Source of the DNA: Xanthomonas euroxanthea
GTDB taxonomy: Bacteria; Pseudomonadota; Gammaproteobacteria; Xanthomonadales; Xanthomonadaceae
Length of the DNA stretch: 64,000 bases
Reading direction: 5' to 3'
Assembly: GCF_900476395.1 (NCBI RefSeq)
Contig: NZ_UIHB01000003.1
Location: 1 to 64,000 of the forward strand
Notes under the pieces: model-generated
The model's input: the letters and a program-made list of their open reading frames with translations, nothing else
Database searches by the model: none
Told to the model about the DNA's origin: nothing
Part shown: piece by piece, positions 7,846 through 15,592 of the stretch
How the letters are laid out: every line of letters begins with the position of its first letter
How positions within the stretch are numbered: the stretch's first letter is position 1
Translations under genes and position numbers: made by a program

Positions 7846-10295
7846 TCCTCCACCGTCGCGGCCGGCGCGGCGATGCGCAGCGGTTGGTACTCCTGCCGAC
7901 GTTCGCCGGCGATACGCGCCTTCCACGGGTCGACCAGGCCTTCCAGCGAATACAGCAGGCGCTCGTACAAGGCACGCCGGTTGGCCGCGTCGTCCACCAC
8001 TTGTGCGCGGATGTAATCCAGCCCCACCCGTGCGATGTAGTGCACGGTGCGATCCAGGTAATACGCCTGCTCGCGATACAGCTGCAAAAACGCACCGGTG
8101 TATTCGCGCACGTCCTCGGCGGTGCTCACCTTGACCAGGAAGCGGGCCACCTCGGTCTTGATGCCGCCATTGCCACCGACGTGCAGCTCCCACCCCGAGT
8201 CCACCGCGATGATGCCGACATCCTTGATGCCGGATTCGGCGCAGTTGCGCGGGCAACCGGACACCGCCAGCTTCACCTTGTGCGGGCTCCACATATTGGC
8301 CAGCATGGTTTCCAGGTCGATGCCCATCTGCGTGCTGTTCTGGGTGCCGAAACGGCAGAACTCGCTGCCCACGCAGGTCTTCACCGTGCGGATCGACTTG
8401 CCGTAGGCGTGGCCGGAGGGCATGCCCAGATCGCGCCACACATCCACCAGGTCTTCCTTCCGGACCCCGAGCAGATCGATACGCTGGCCACCGGTCACCT
8501 TGACCATCGGCACGGCGTACTTGTCGGCGACATCGGCAATACGGCGCAGCTCGCCCGCATTGGTCACCCCGCCCTTCATCTGCGGAATCACCGAGAAGGT
8601 GCCGTCCTTCTGGATGTTGGCGTGCGCACGCTCGTTGATGAAGCGCGACTGCGGATCGTCGATGGCCTCGTGCGGCCAGCTCGACAACATGTAGTAGTTG
8701 ATCGCCGGCCGGCAGGTCGCGCAACCATTGGGCGTGCGCCATTCCATGAAGGCGTAGGCCTGCGCATGGGTCAGCAACCTGTGCTCGCGAATGGCGCGAC
8801 GCACCTCGCCATGGCTCAGATCGGTGCAGGCGCAGACGGCCTTGGTTTTCGGCGTTTCCTGGAAGTTGGAACCCAGGCAGTTCATCAGGATCTGCTCGAC
8901 CAGCCCCGTGCACGAGCCGCAGGAACTGGCCGCCTTGGTGTGCTTCTTCACCTCATCGACGGTGAACAGCCCCTGCTCGCTGATGGCCTTGACAATCGTG
9001 CCCTTGCACACGCCGTTGCAGCCGCAGACCTCGTCGCTGTCGGCCATCGCACTGGCGCGGTCCTGCCCGCCGGTGCCGGCATCTCCGAGTGCGCTCTCGC
9101 CGAAGATCAACTGGTCGCGCTGCGCCTGGATCGGCGTGCCGTCCTTGAGCAGCTTGAAGTACCAGCCGCCATCGCTGGTGTCGCCGTACAGGCAGGCGCC
9201 GACCAGCACATCGTCGCGGATCACCAGCTTCTTGTAGACCCCGCCGGCCGGATCGGACAGCACGATCTCCTCGCAGCCATCGCCGCCCATGAAATCGCCG
9301 GCCGAAAACAGGTCGATCCCGGTGACCTTGAGCTTGGTCGAGGCCACCGAACCGCGGTAGATGCCGATGCCGAACTGCGCCAGGTGGTTCGCGCACACCT
9401 TGGCCTGCTCGAACAACGGTGCCACCAGGCCATACGCAATGCCACGGTGGTTTGCGCACTCGCCCACCGCATACACGCGCGGATCGAAGCTCTGCAGACT
9501 GTCGTTGACCACGATGCCGCGCGAGCAATGGATGCCGGCTTCCTCGGCCAGGCGCGTATTCGGGCGGATGCCCGCCGCCATCACCACCAGGTCGGCCGGG
9601 ATCTCGCTGCCATCGGCAAACTTCACCCCGACCACCTCGCCCTGCGCATTGCCCAGCAAGGCACTGGTTGCGGTACTCAGCTTGAACTCCAGCCCGCGCG
9701 CGCGCAGCGCCTGCTGCAGCAGGTTGCCGGCCACCGGGTCGAGCTGGCGCTCCAGCAACCACCCGGCCAGATGCACCACGGTCACGTCCATCCCGCGCAG
9801 CTTCAAGCCATTGGCCGCTTCCAGGCCGAGCAGGCCGCCACCGATCACCACCGCATGCTGCTTGCTGCGCGCGGTCTCGATCATCGTGCGCGTGTCCTGG
9901 ATATCGCGGTAGCCGATCACACCGTTCAAATCGTTGCCGGGGATCGGCAACACGAACGGCACCGAACCGGTGGCGATTAACAAGCGGTCGTAGTCGGCCT
10001 CTGTGCCATCGGCGGCGATCACGCGGCGACGCACCCGATCGATGCGCGTGACTTCCTTGTTCAAGTGCAACTGGATGCCGTTGTCCCGATACCACTGCAA
10101 TGGATTGAGCACGATGTCGTCGAACTCCTGCTCGCCGGCCAGCACCGGCGACAGCAGGATGCGGTTGTAGTTGGGGTGCGGCTCGGCCCCGAACACGGTG
10201 ATCTGGTACATGCCCGGCATCAGCTTGAGCAGTTCCTCCACGGTGCGGATGCCGGCCATGCCATTGCCGATGACGACGAGTCTGGGTTGCTTCAT
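7842..10295 (-). CDS. nirB: nitrite reductase (NADH) large subunit
   Basis: An 817-residue enzyme that reduces nitrite to ammonium with NADH. Order of domains: FAD-binding (VIGNGMAGIRT) and NAD-binding (VIGGGLLGLEAANG) in the first 320 residues; BFD-like [2Fe-2S] segment (CGCNGVCKGTI, CGSCTGLVEQIL); a second Cys-rich stretch; then the siroheme/[4Fe-4S] half with CVGSEFCRFG and SGCPRNCAES, whose four Cys bind the coupled cofactors. I chose the ATG at 10295 (MKQPRLVV) because AGGA lies nine bases upstream. An in-frame ATG at 10316 is the alternative. The gap to the narK stop is then 22 bp. Confidence 0.94.
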   Translation of the reverse strand: MKQPRLVVIGNGMAGIRTVEELLKLMPGMYQITVFGAEPHPNYNRILLSPVLAGEQEFDDIVLNPLQWYRDNGIQLHLNKEVTRIDRVRRRVIAADGTEADYDRLLIATGSVPFVLPIPGNDLNGVIGYRDIQDTRTMIETARSKQHAVVIGGGLLGLEAANGLKLRGMDVTVVHLAGWLLERQLDPVAGNLLQQALRARGLEFKLSTATSALLGNAQGEVVGVKFADGSEIPADLVVMAAGIRPNTRLAEEAGIHCSRGIVVNDSLQSFDPRVYAVGECANHRGIAYGLVAPLFEQAKVCANHLAQFGIGIYRGSVASTKLKVTGIDLFSAGDFMGGDGCEEIVLSDPAGGVYKKLVIRDDVLVGACLYGDTSDGGWYFKLLKDGTPIQAQRDQLIFGESALGDAGTGGQDRASAMADSDEVCGCNGVCKGTIVKAISEQGLFTVDEVKKHTKAASSCGSCTGLVEQILMNCLGSNFQETPKTKAVCACTDLSHGEVRRAIREHRLLTHAQAYAFMEWRTPNGCATCRPAINYYMLSSWPHEAIDDPQSRFINERAHANIQKDGTFSVIPQMKGGVTNAGELRRIADVADKYAVPMVKVTGGQRIDLLGVRKEDLVDVWRDLGMPSGHAYGKSIRTVKTCVGSEFCRFGTQNSTQMGIDLETMLANMWSPHKVKLAVSGCPRNCAESGIKDVGIIAVDSGWELHVGGNGGIKTEVARFLVKVSTAEDVREYTGAFLQLYREQAYYLDRTVHYIARVGLDYIRAQVVDDAANRRALYERLLYSLEGLVDPWKARIAGERRQEYQPLRIAAPAATVEE

Positions 10296-10317
10296 TGCCT
10301 GGTTTCCTGTCGACATG

Positions 10318-11526
10318 TCAGACCCGCGCCGCGCCGGCGCTGGACCATTCGCTACGCCACTGCGTCTTGACCCCGGCCAGCAACGCCCAACCACCGAGTG
10401 CGAACGCAGCGAACACCCACATGCCGATCGCGTAGCTGCCGGTGTGCTGCTTGAGCACGCCCAGGCCCGCAGCCAGCGCAAACCCGCCGATGCCGCCGGC
10501 CATGCCGATCAAGCCGGTCATCACGCCGATGTCCTGCGCAAACCGCTGCGGTACCAGCTGGAACACCGCGCCATTGCCGGCGCCCAGGCACAACAAGGTC
10601 AGCACGAACAAGGCCAGCGTCACCATCGCACCGCCCGCACCGACACCTGCGATGCCCACCAGCGCAGCCACCAGGAGATAGACGGTGAGCAAGGCACGCG
10701 TGCCACCAACGCGGTCCGCAATCACACCGCCCAACGGACGCATCACCGACCCCGCCAATACGCAGGCAGCCGTCGCCCAGCCCGCAGTGCGCGCATCGAA
10801 GCCGAACTGGTCGTGGAAGTAGCCCGGCAACGCGCTGGCAAACCCGGAGAAACCGCCAAAGGTCACCGAATAGAAAAACATGAAACGCCAGGCATCGCGG
10901 TTGCCCACCAGCACGCGGCCGTAGTCGGACCAGCGCTTGCGTGCGACCGGTGCAGGCGCCTCCTTCGCAATCAAGACAAACACGATCAGCGTCAGCAGCA
11001 ACGGGATGCATGCCAGTCCGAATACATTCTGGTAACCGAACGCCAACGCCAGCATCGGTGCGAACAACGCCGCCAATACGGTGCCGGAATTGCCCGCACC
11101 GGCAATGCCCATCGCCGTGCCCTGATGCTCGGGCGGATACCAGCGCGAGGCCAGCGGCAGCGCAACCGCGAACGAGGCGCCGGCAATGCCGAGCAACACG
11201 CCCAGCAGCAACACCTGCCCCATGCTGTGCACGCCGAACTGCCAGGCACCAAACAACGACGCGATCACCGCAAGCTGTGCGGCAACGCCCGCACGCTTGG
11301 CGCCGATACGATCGGCCAGCATGCCCAGCGCCAGCCGCAACACGGCGCCGCACAGGATCGGCACCGCCACCATCAGGGCGCGCTGCTGCGTATCCAGTCC
11401 CAGCGATTGCGCAATCGGCACCTGCAGCGGACCGAGCAGATACCACACCATGAAGCTCAGGTCGAAATACAGGAAGGATGCGAACAAGGTGGGCGTGTGC
11501 CCGGATCGCCAGAACGAGCGCTGCAT
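10318..11526 (-). CDS. narK: nitrate/nitrite transporter, MFS NNP family
   Basis: A 402-residue major facilitator protein with twelve predicted membrane spans. It has the NNP-type glycine-rich nitrate signatures in TM5 (GIAGAGNSGTVLAALFAP) and TM11 (LGAGNGAVFQLVPQRF) and the MFS loop GMLADRIGAKR. It should import nitrate across the inner membrane for assimilation. The ATG at 11526 has a good ribosome site (AGAGG, 6 bases upstream). It is the first gene of the narK-nirB-nirD-nasA-cobA operon, and its roughly 146-nt leader carries the regulatory hairpins described separately. Some annotations would call such a protein NasA or NarK/NasA-type; the assimilatory context is clear. Confidence 0.93.
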   Translation of the reverse strand: MQRSFWRSGHTPTLFASFLYFDLSFMVWYLLGPLQVPIAQSLGLDTQQRALMVAVPILCGAVLRLALGMLADRIGAKRAGVAAQLAVIASLFGAWQFGVHSMGQVLLLGVLLGIAGASFAVALPLASRWYPPEHQGTAMGIAGAGNSGTVLAALFAPMLALAFGYQNVFGLACIPLLLTLIVFVLIAKEAPAPVARKRWSDYGRVLVGNRDAWRFMFFYSVTFGGFSGFASALPGYFHDQFGFDARTAGWATAACVLAGSVMRPLGGVIADRVGGTRALLTVYLLVAALVGIAGVGAGGAMVTLALFVLTLLCLGAGNGAVFQLVPQRFAQDIGVMTGLIGMAGGIGGFALAAGLGVLKQHTGSYAIGMWVFAAFALGGWALLAGVKTQWRSEWSSAGAARV

Positions 11527-11551
11527 AGAGACCTCTTCGAATGCGATGGCC

Positions 11552-11593
11552 AAAAAAAAACGGCGCCCCTCCGGTAAAACCGGAAGGACGCCG
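11552..11593 (-). terminator. intrinsic terminator in the narK leader (attenuator)
   Basis: On the minus strand, 14 consecutive pairs (two of them G-U) join 11593-11580 to 11574-11561 around a small U/A loop, followed at once by nine U (11560-11552). It ends 25 nt before the narK start and lies inside the leader, not after a gene, so it should stop transcription of the operon unless prevented. Its 5' arm shares bases 11585-11593 with leader hairpin C, so the two structures are mutually exclusive. Confidence 0.9.
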
Positions 11594-11600
11594 TTGTCCT
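11585..11600 (-). promoter_or_regulatory. leader hairpin C, ANTAR-type hexaloop overlapping the terminator
   Basis: Minus-strand AGGAC-AACGGC-GUCCU forms a 5-bp stem with a six-base loop having A at position 1 and G at position 4, the pattern bound by ANTAR antiterminators such as NasT. It shares nine bases with the terminator 5' arm, so holding this hairpin would block the terminator. nasT lies about 2 kb away. Confidence 0.8.
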
Positions 11601-11608
11601 GGATGCGT

Positions 11609-11628
11609 GCGGATCGCCGTTGATCCGC
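11609..11628 (-). promoter_or_regulatory. leader hairpin B, ANTAR-type hexaloop
   Basis: A perfect 7-bp stem (GCGGAUC with GAUCCGC) closes the same AACGGC hexaloop, with A1 and G4. It is eight bases 5' of hairpin C. B and C together match the usual two-hairpin ANTAR target. Confidence 0.8.
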
Positions 11629-11647
11629 TGCATCGTGTGTGTGTTGT

Positions 11648-11671
11648 TGCAGGTACGCCGTTGCACCTGCA
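11648..11671 (-). promoter_or_regulatory. leader hairpin A, additional AACGGC hexaloop
   Basis: A nine-pair stem (UGCAGGUGC with GUACCUGCA, one G-U) closes a third AACGGC loop. It begins at the predicted transcript 5' end and is 20 bases from hairpin B. A third copy exceeds the two-hairpin ANTAR consensus and may serve as an extra binding site. Confidence 0.7.
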
Positions 11672-11683
11672 CGTGAGTGCCAA

Positions 11684-11698
11684 GCAATCAACGTGCCA
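11684..11698 (-). promoter_or_regulatory. sigma-54 promoter of narK-nirBD-nasA-cobA
   Basis: Minus strand TGGCACG (11698-11692), four bases, then TTGCT (11687-11683) matches the RpoN consensus TGGCACG-N4-TTGCW exactly. Transcription should start near 11672, just 5' of hairpin A. This implies an enhancer-binding activator, most simply NtrC under nitrogen limitation. Confidence 0.85.
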
Positions 11699-11827
11699 AC
11701 TTGCGCACCCGGGCATCATGCCGCTGCAAGTCACTGGAAAATGGTGGCTTTCTTGCAATGCCTGCAGTTCGCCAACGATCTGTCGAGGAACGGATGCAGC
11801 GTGCCGTTCCCGGCTTTCGTGCGCCGA

Positions 11828-11844
11828 TGCACCAATAGCGTGCG
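11828..11844. promoter_or_regulatory. candidate NtrC-binding site
   Basis: TGCACC-N5-CGTGCG matches the palindromic NtrC consensus TGCACC-N5-GGTGCA at 10 of 12 positions and keeps the GC-N11-GC spacing. It lies about 160 bp upstream of the predicted narK start site, a normal enhancer distance. It is the only such site I found, so support is moderate. Confidence 0.45.
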
Positions 11845-11947
11845 TCGGTTGGTGCGCGCCCTGCCCCATCGCATGGCTAAGAGCGCCGAATACATCTGGT
11901 GCACTACAAGGGCGCGGTGTCCTTATTAGATGCAGTCAAATGTTCAG

Positions 11948-12091
11948 GTCAAAGCTTGGCTAGTCGAGGGCGCGATGCCCTCACCGCTTGCGGGACATGC
12001 CGTGAATCCATCCCTGGACGCTCGGTGGCGGCCTCCATGCCGCCACACGGTCCCGCAACCGGCGAGGACACCGCGCCAGACAGTTGGTCGG
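11948..12091 (+). repeat. dispersed intergenic repeat, subtype II copy 1
   Basis: About 144 bp, closely similar along its length to the reverse complement of 53989-54130, including the outer parts (GTCAAA...CTCG and GTTGGTCGG) and the palindromic core CATGCCGCC. The related copy lies 42 kb away. The small open frames that cross it are best explained by the repeat rather than by genes. Confidence 0.75.
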
Positions 12092-12179
12092 CGCTTAGTT
12101 GAAAAGCTGTCTGTATTGTGGCGTGCATCAGACATGGAGCCGATGCTTCATGATCGAACGAGGCGCATCCAGCACTGCT

Positions 12180-12326
12180 CTTGCCATGCACACCGACCCT
12201 CTCCACTGGCCCTTGCCCGCTCACCGTCGCGGGACCCTGAGCGGCATGGATGCCGCGCCGGAGCCTACAAGGACGTACTTGCGCGTGTCCCGCGATGGTG
12301 AGCGGGCAAGGGCCCTGCAACCAAGC
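12180..12326 (-). repeat. dispersed intergenic repeat, subtype I copy
   Basis: Read on the minus strand, this resembles the tandem units at 53345-53903: a GGCTGCAGGG-like start (here GGTTGCAGGG), CTTGCCCGC, GCGGGACACG, GGCATCCATGCCGC, GGTCCCGCGACGG and GGTCGGTGTGCATGGC. The arms GCCCTTGCCCGCTCACC and GGTGAGCGGGCAAGGGC are near-perfect inverted repeats, so the element can fold into a long hairpin. Confidence 0.7.
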
Positions 12327-12466
12327 GGCAGACCACATGCCTCGCGCCGTTGCCATTGCAGTTGCCGTTGTAATTTTTTGCCGCTGCTTCCGCTTCCGCC
12401 CGATCCAATGCATCCAGCCAATGCACTCCGGCCTGGCTAACCGCACGACCCTCATGTCAGCCACGC
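12327..12466. other. remainder of the nasS-narK intergenic region, nothing recognised
   Basis: The 940-bp gap between nasS and narK holds the leader, promoter, possible NtrC site and two repeats. The rest (11845-11947, 12092-12179 and this segment) has no gene or site that I can support. Confidence 0.6.
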
Positions 12467-13543
12467 TCAGCGCGAATCGAACAACCGATTGCTGCGGTGA
12501 TCGCCCTCCGGCACGGCCACGCCGATGCGTGCGGCCGCGCGCCGATAGCTGTCCAGTCGATGGATGTCGCGCAGCCGCGCGATGTCGTCTTCTTGGATGT
12601 CATGCCAACCCCAGCGTTGAAACTGGGTCAGGAACCACTCGCCGTCCGATAGCCATGGCATGTTGACCGCGCCATCGCGGTGAAAGGCCAGCGCCGTCCC
12701 ATCGTTCGCATATGCCTTCGCATCGGCATCGGCCTCGGCATCCAGGCAGGCCGCCAGATGCGCAGCCGACACACCGATATGCTGCGGCTCGGCCAGCCAC
12801 TGCGCACATTGCGCGCGATTTGCCGGGTCCGCATCCAGCCAGCGGCAGGCCTCCAGCACGCAGGCGGTCAGGCGTTCGGTCAACTCGGGTTGCAGCGCGG
12901 CGAATTCGCGCCGGCAGGCCAGCACTTTTTCCGGATGGCCAGCCCACAGCTCGCCACTGCGGATCACGCGTCGACCGCTGCCCTGCGCCTGCGCAACCGC
13001 CGCCCATGGCTCACCGGAGCAATAGCCATCGACCAGGCCACTGGCCAAGGCGTCCGGCATCTGCGGCGGCGGGATGCTGAGCACGTCCACTTCGCGCATC
13101 GGGTCCACGCCGCGTGCGGCCAGCCAGTAGTACAGCCATAACGCATGCGTGCCGGTGGGGAAGGTCTGCGCGAACACGGCGCGGCGACCCAGGCTGGCCA
13201 GCGCCTGTGGCAAGGTCTGCCCGTCGGCCAAGGCCTGTGCGAGCGCAGGTGCCAACGTGATCGCCTGGCCGTTGTGGTTGAGCGTCAGCAACAGCGCCAT
13301 CGGGCACTGCGGCCCGGCAATGCCCAGGTCGATCGCATAGACCAGGCTGGCCAGGGTGTGCGCTGCATCGACCTCGCCCGCCAGCAGACGGTCGCGTACG
13401 CCGGCCCAGGACGCCTGCCGTTGCAAGTGCAACTGCAGCCCATGCACGTGATCCAGGCCCAGTCGTTGCGCCGCGACCAGGGGCGCGCAATCGATCAGCG
13501 GCATGTAGGCCACGCGCAGTACGGGGAGGTCGGCTTGGCTCAT
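12467..13543 (-). CDS. nasS: nitrate-sensing regulator, NrtA-like cytoplasmic binding protein
   Basis: A 358-residue protein of the NrtA/SsuA substrate-binding family (LRVAYMPLIDCAPLVAA at the start; LASGLVDGYCSGEPWAA; NGQAITL; YYWLAARGVDP). It has no signal peptide or lipobox, which separates cytoplasmic NasS from the periplasmic transporter component NrtA. In known systems NasS sequesters NasT when nitrate/nitrite is absent and releases it on ligand binding. Here it follows nasT by four bases on the same strand, the expected nasT-nasS pair, and the predicted RNA target is in the narK leader. No ABC transporter genes are beside it. Confidence 0.9.
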   Translation of the reverse strand: MSQADLPVLRVAYMPLIDCAPLVAAQRLGLDHVHGLQLHLQRQASWAGVRDRLLAGEVDAAHTLASLVYAIDLGIAGPQCPMALLLTLNHNGQAITLAPALAQALADGQTLPQALASLGRRAVFAQTFPTGTHALWLYYWLAARGVDPMREVDVLSIPPPQMPDALASGLVDGYCSGEPWAAVAQAQGSGRRVIRSGELWAGHPEKVLACRREFAALQPELTERLTACVLEACRWLDADPANRAQCAQWLAEPQHIGVSAAHLAACLDAEADADAKAYANDGTALAFHRDGAVNMPWLSDGEWFLTQFQRWGWHDIQEDDIARLRDIHRLDSYRRAAARIGVAVPEGDHRSNRLFDSR

Positions 13544-13547
13544 GTGG

Positions 13548-14120
13548 TCATCCCAGCAACTCGGCCATGGCCACGATGCGTCGCGCCACTTCGGCCAGTT
13601 TGACGCCCTGCTTCATCGCCTGCTGGCGCAGCGCCGCGTAGGCGTCGGCCTCGCTCAGGCCGCGTTTTTCCATCAACAGGCCCTTGGCGCGATCGATCAG
13701 CTTGCGGTCCTGCAGCGCCTGCTGCACATCGTCCAGGCGCTTGCGCATGCTGCTTTCCTGCGCAAACCGCGCAAGCGCCACCTGCACGATCGGCGCCAAC
13801 CGCGCCGGCGCCAGGCCATCGACCACATAGGCAGTGACACCAGCGCCGACGGCCGCATGGATCAAGGCATCGTCGCCATCGCCGGAAAACATCACCACCG
13901 GGCGCGGCGCGTGGGCATGCAGCATCGACAGTTGCTCCAGGGTGTCGCGCGAGGGCGAGTCGACATCGATCACCACCACGTCCGGCTGCTGACTCTGTAC
14001 CGCATGCAGCAAGGCACCGACCGATGCCACATCGTCGAGCACCGTGTAGCCGGCGCGCGTCAATGCCTGACGCAGTTCGCCGATCGGCTTTTCGGTATCG
14101 TTGACCAGCAGGACACGCAT
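13548..14120 (-). CDS. nasT: NasT-type ANTAR antiterminator with receiver-like domain
   Basis: A 190-residue protein. Residues 1-120 are a receiver-like fold (RVLLVNDTE, DVVVIDVDSPS with Asp52/Asp54). Residues about 125-185 form an ANTAR domain (QQALQDRKLIDRAKGLLMEKRGLSEADAYAALR), which binds paired RNA hexaloop hairpins. NasT prevents formation of a leader terminator in nitrate-assimilation operons. The three AACGGC hairpins ahead of narK are the obvious target. The ATG at 14120 opens at the receiver domain. It is divergent from cysG, with an 82-bp shared upstream region. Confidence 0.93.
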   Translation of the reverse strand: MRVLLVNDTEKPIGELRQALTRAGYTVLDDVASVGALLHAVQSQQPDVVVIDVDSPSRDTLEQLSMLHAHAPRPVVMFSGDGDDALIHAAVGAGVTAYVVDGLAPARLAPIVQVALARFAQESSMRKRLDDVQQALQDRKLIDRAKGLLMEKRGLSEADAYAALRQQAMKQGVKLAEVARRIVAMAELLG

Positions 14121-14202
14121 TGGCGGCAGCGAGGCGTGGACGTGGCCTGATGGTGCCATGCAACATGCCGTCGATGCGAGCCATCCTTTCGGAGTACGTC
14201 TG

Positions 14203-15201
14203 ATGCCGTTGTTCCCGTTGTTCGCAAACCTGCAGGCGCGCGCCGTGCTGGTCATCGGCGGTGGCGAAGTCGCCACGCGCAAGGTGCTGGCGCTGCTCAA
14301 GGCCGGTGCGCACATCCGCCTGTACGCGCATGCGCTCTCGCCCGAACTGGCAGAGCTGATGCAGGCCGGCCGTTTCGAACAATTGGGCGGCCAGTTCGAT
14401 CCCGCCTGGATCGATGACGTGTGGCTGGTGGTCGCCGCCACCGACGATGGCGCGTTGAATCAACGTGTCGCCGCTGCCGCCGGTGCGCGTCAGCGCCTGG
14501 TCAACGTGGTGGACGATGCGGAGCTGTCGACCTATCAGGTGCCGGCCATCGTGGACCGCGATCCGCTGGTCATCGCCATTTCCTCCGCCGGTGCCGCACC
14601 GATGCTGGCACGCCGCCTGCGCGAACGGCTTGAGCGCGAACTGGATGTCTCGGTCGGTCGCTTCGCCGGCCTGTTTGCGCGTCACCGCGAGCGCATCCGC
14701 AGCCAGTTCCCCGACATGAACCGGCGCCGGCGCTGGTTCGACCGCGTCATCGACGGCAACGTGCCGCTGCTGCTGCAGGCCGGCAACGACGACGCGGCCG
14801 AAAGCGCCTTCATCGCCGCACTGGACGATGCCGGCGCGGTGCCGGCACGTGGCAGCGTGCAACTGGTCGGCACCGGCCCGGGCGATCCCGGCCTGCTCAC
14901 CCTCAAGGCGCTGCGCGCGATGAATCTGGCCGACGTCCTGCTGATCGGCGACGACATCCCCGAGGCAGTGCTGGAACTGGCAAGGCGTGATGCCTCACGC
15001 CGCGGCTTGCCGCACGATGCCGCGGCACAGCACGATGTCTTGCTGGAACTGGCCACCGAAGGCCTGCACGTGGTCGCATTGCGCAGCGGCGCCGGTTACA
15101 GCGATACCGATGCTGCCGCAATCCAGGCCGCGCTGCAGGCACGTGGCCTGGCGTGCGAGCGTGTGCCCGGCATTGCTGCGCGGCTTGAAGCCGGCGCATA
15201 A
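14203..15201 (+). CDS. cysG: siroheme synthase with intact dehydrogenase/ferrochelatase part and degenerate SUMT domain
   Basis: A 332-residue protein. Residues 1-210 are a complete CysG N-terminal half: NAD loop VLVIGGGEVATRK, NVVDDAELSTYQVPAIVDR, and the dimer/ferrochelatase region ending QFPDMNRRRRW. It oxidises precorrin-2 and inserts iron. From residue about 220 a SUMT start is present (VGTGPGDPGLLTLKALR), but the VRLKGGD signature is missing and the chain ends at VPGIAAR, where a normal SUMT has half its length left. Methylation is therefore presumably done by the separate CobA at 3870-4646. ATG 14203 has GGAG nine bases upstream. It is divergent from nasT. Confidence 0.9.
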   Translation: MPLFPLFANLQARAVLVIGGGEVATRKVLALLKAGAHIRLYAHALSPELAELMQAGRFEQLGGQFDPAWIDDVWLVVAATDDGALNQRVAAAAGARQRLVNVVDDAELSTYQVPAIVDRDPLVIAISSAGAAPMLARRLRERLERELDVSVGRFAGLFARHRERIRSQFPDMNRRRRWFDRVIDGNVPLLLQAGNDDAAESAFIAALDDAGAVPARGSVQLVGTGPGDPGLLTLKALRAMNLADVLLIGDDIPEAVLELARRDASRRGLPHDAAAQHDVLLELATEGLHVVALRSGAGYSDTDAAAIQAALQARGLACERVPGIAARLEAGA

Positions 15202-15229
15202 GCGGTGCGCGCGCGCGGCCACCGCCACC

Positions 15230-15592
15230 TCAGGCTTTCGGAAAGCGCTTGCGCGCACTGTCGCGCACATCGATATCGAAGGTCACCTGCAACGCCGTCT
15301 GTTCGGCGTGGCCAGCACCGGCATCGAAGCTGAAGCGCAGTCCCTCGCGGCTGGGCAATTGCCTTGCATGGTCCTCCAATGCATCGCGCGGCACCGACAA
15401 CTGCCAATGGTCGGTGGCGCAGTTGCAGGCCGCGTGACCGCCGGTCAGGCTCACGCTGTGGCGCACCAGTCGCGCGCCCTGCCCGCTCGGCAAGCGGCTC
15501 AGATTCTCAACACTACGCCCGGCAAGCAACTCGGCCAATTCGGCTTCGTCGATGCGAAAGCGCAGCTGCTGACCTTCAATCTGGATTTTCAT
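15230..15592 (-). CDS. conserved hypothetical protein (120 aa)
   Basis: I do not recognise a characterised function. The 120-residue sequence begins MKIQIEGQQLRFRIDEAELAEL, mostly beta/acidic, with an HAACNCATDHWQLSVP segment holding two closely spaced Cys. The beginning resembles small uncharacterised proteins sometimes grouped as DUF7009, but this is from memory and weak. No signal peptide or membrane segment is seen. Its start lies inside the mobA 3' end (17-bp overlap), so it is probably co-transcribed with mobA and moeA. Confidence 0.65.
   Translation of the reverse strand: MKIQIEGQQLRFRIDEAELAELLAGRSVENLSRLPSGQGARLVRHSVSLTGGHAACNCATDHWQLSVPRDALEDHARQLPSREGLRFSFDAGAGHAEQTALQVTFDIDVRDSARKRFPKA

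Noticed and set aside
7590-9980. 796-codon plus-strand open frame opposite nirD and nirB
   Set aside because: Shadow of nirBD codon bias; no recognisable domain or ribosome site.
11820-11833. GTGC-N6-GCAC palindrome near the candidate NtrC site
   Set aside because: The half-sites are in the reverse order and spacing compared with NtrC sites, and no other regulator fits.
11541-12464. Several 60-170 codon frames between narK and nasS
   Set aside because: They cross the leader hairpins, the sigma-54 promoter and two repeats on either strand, and none has a recognisable product.
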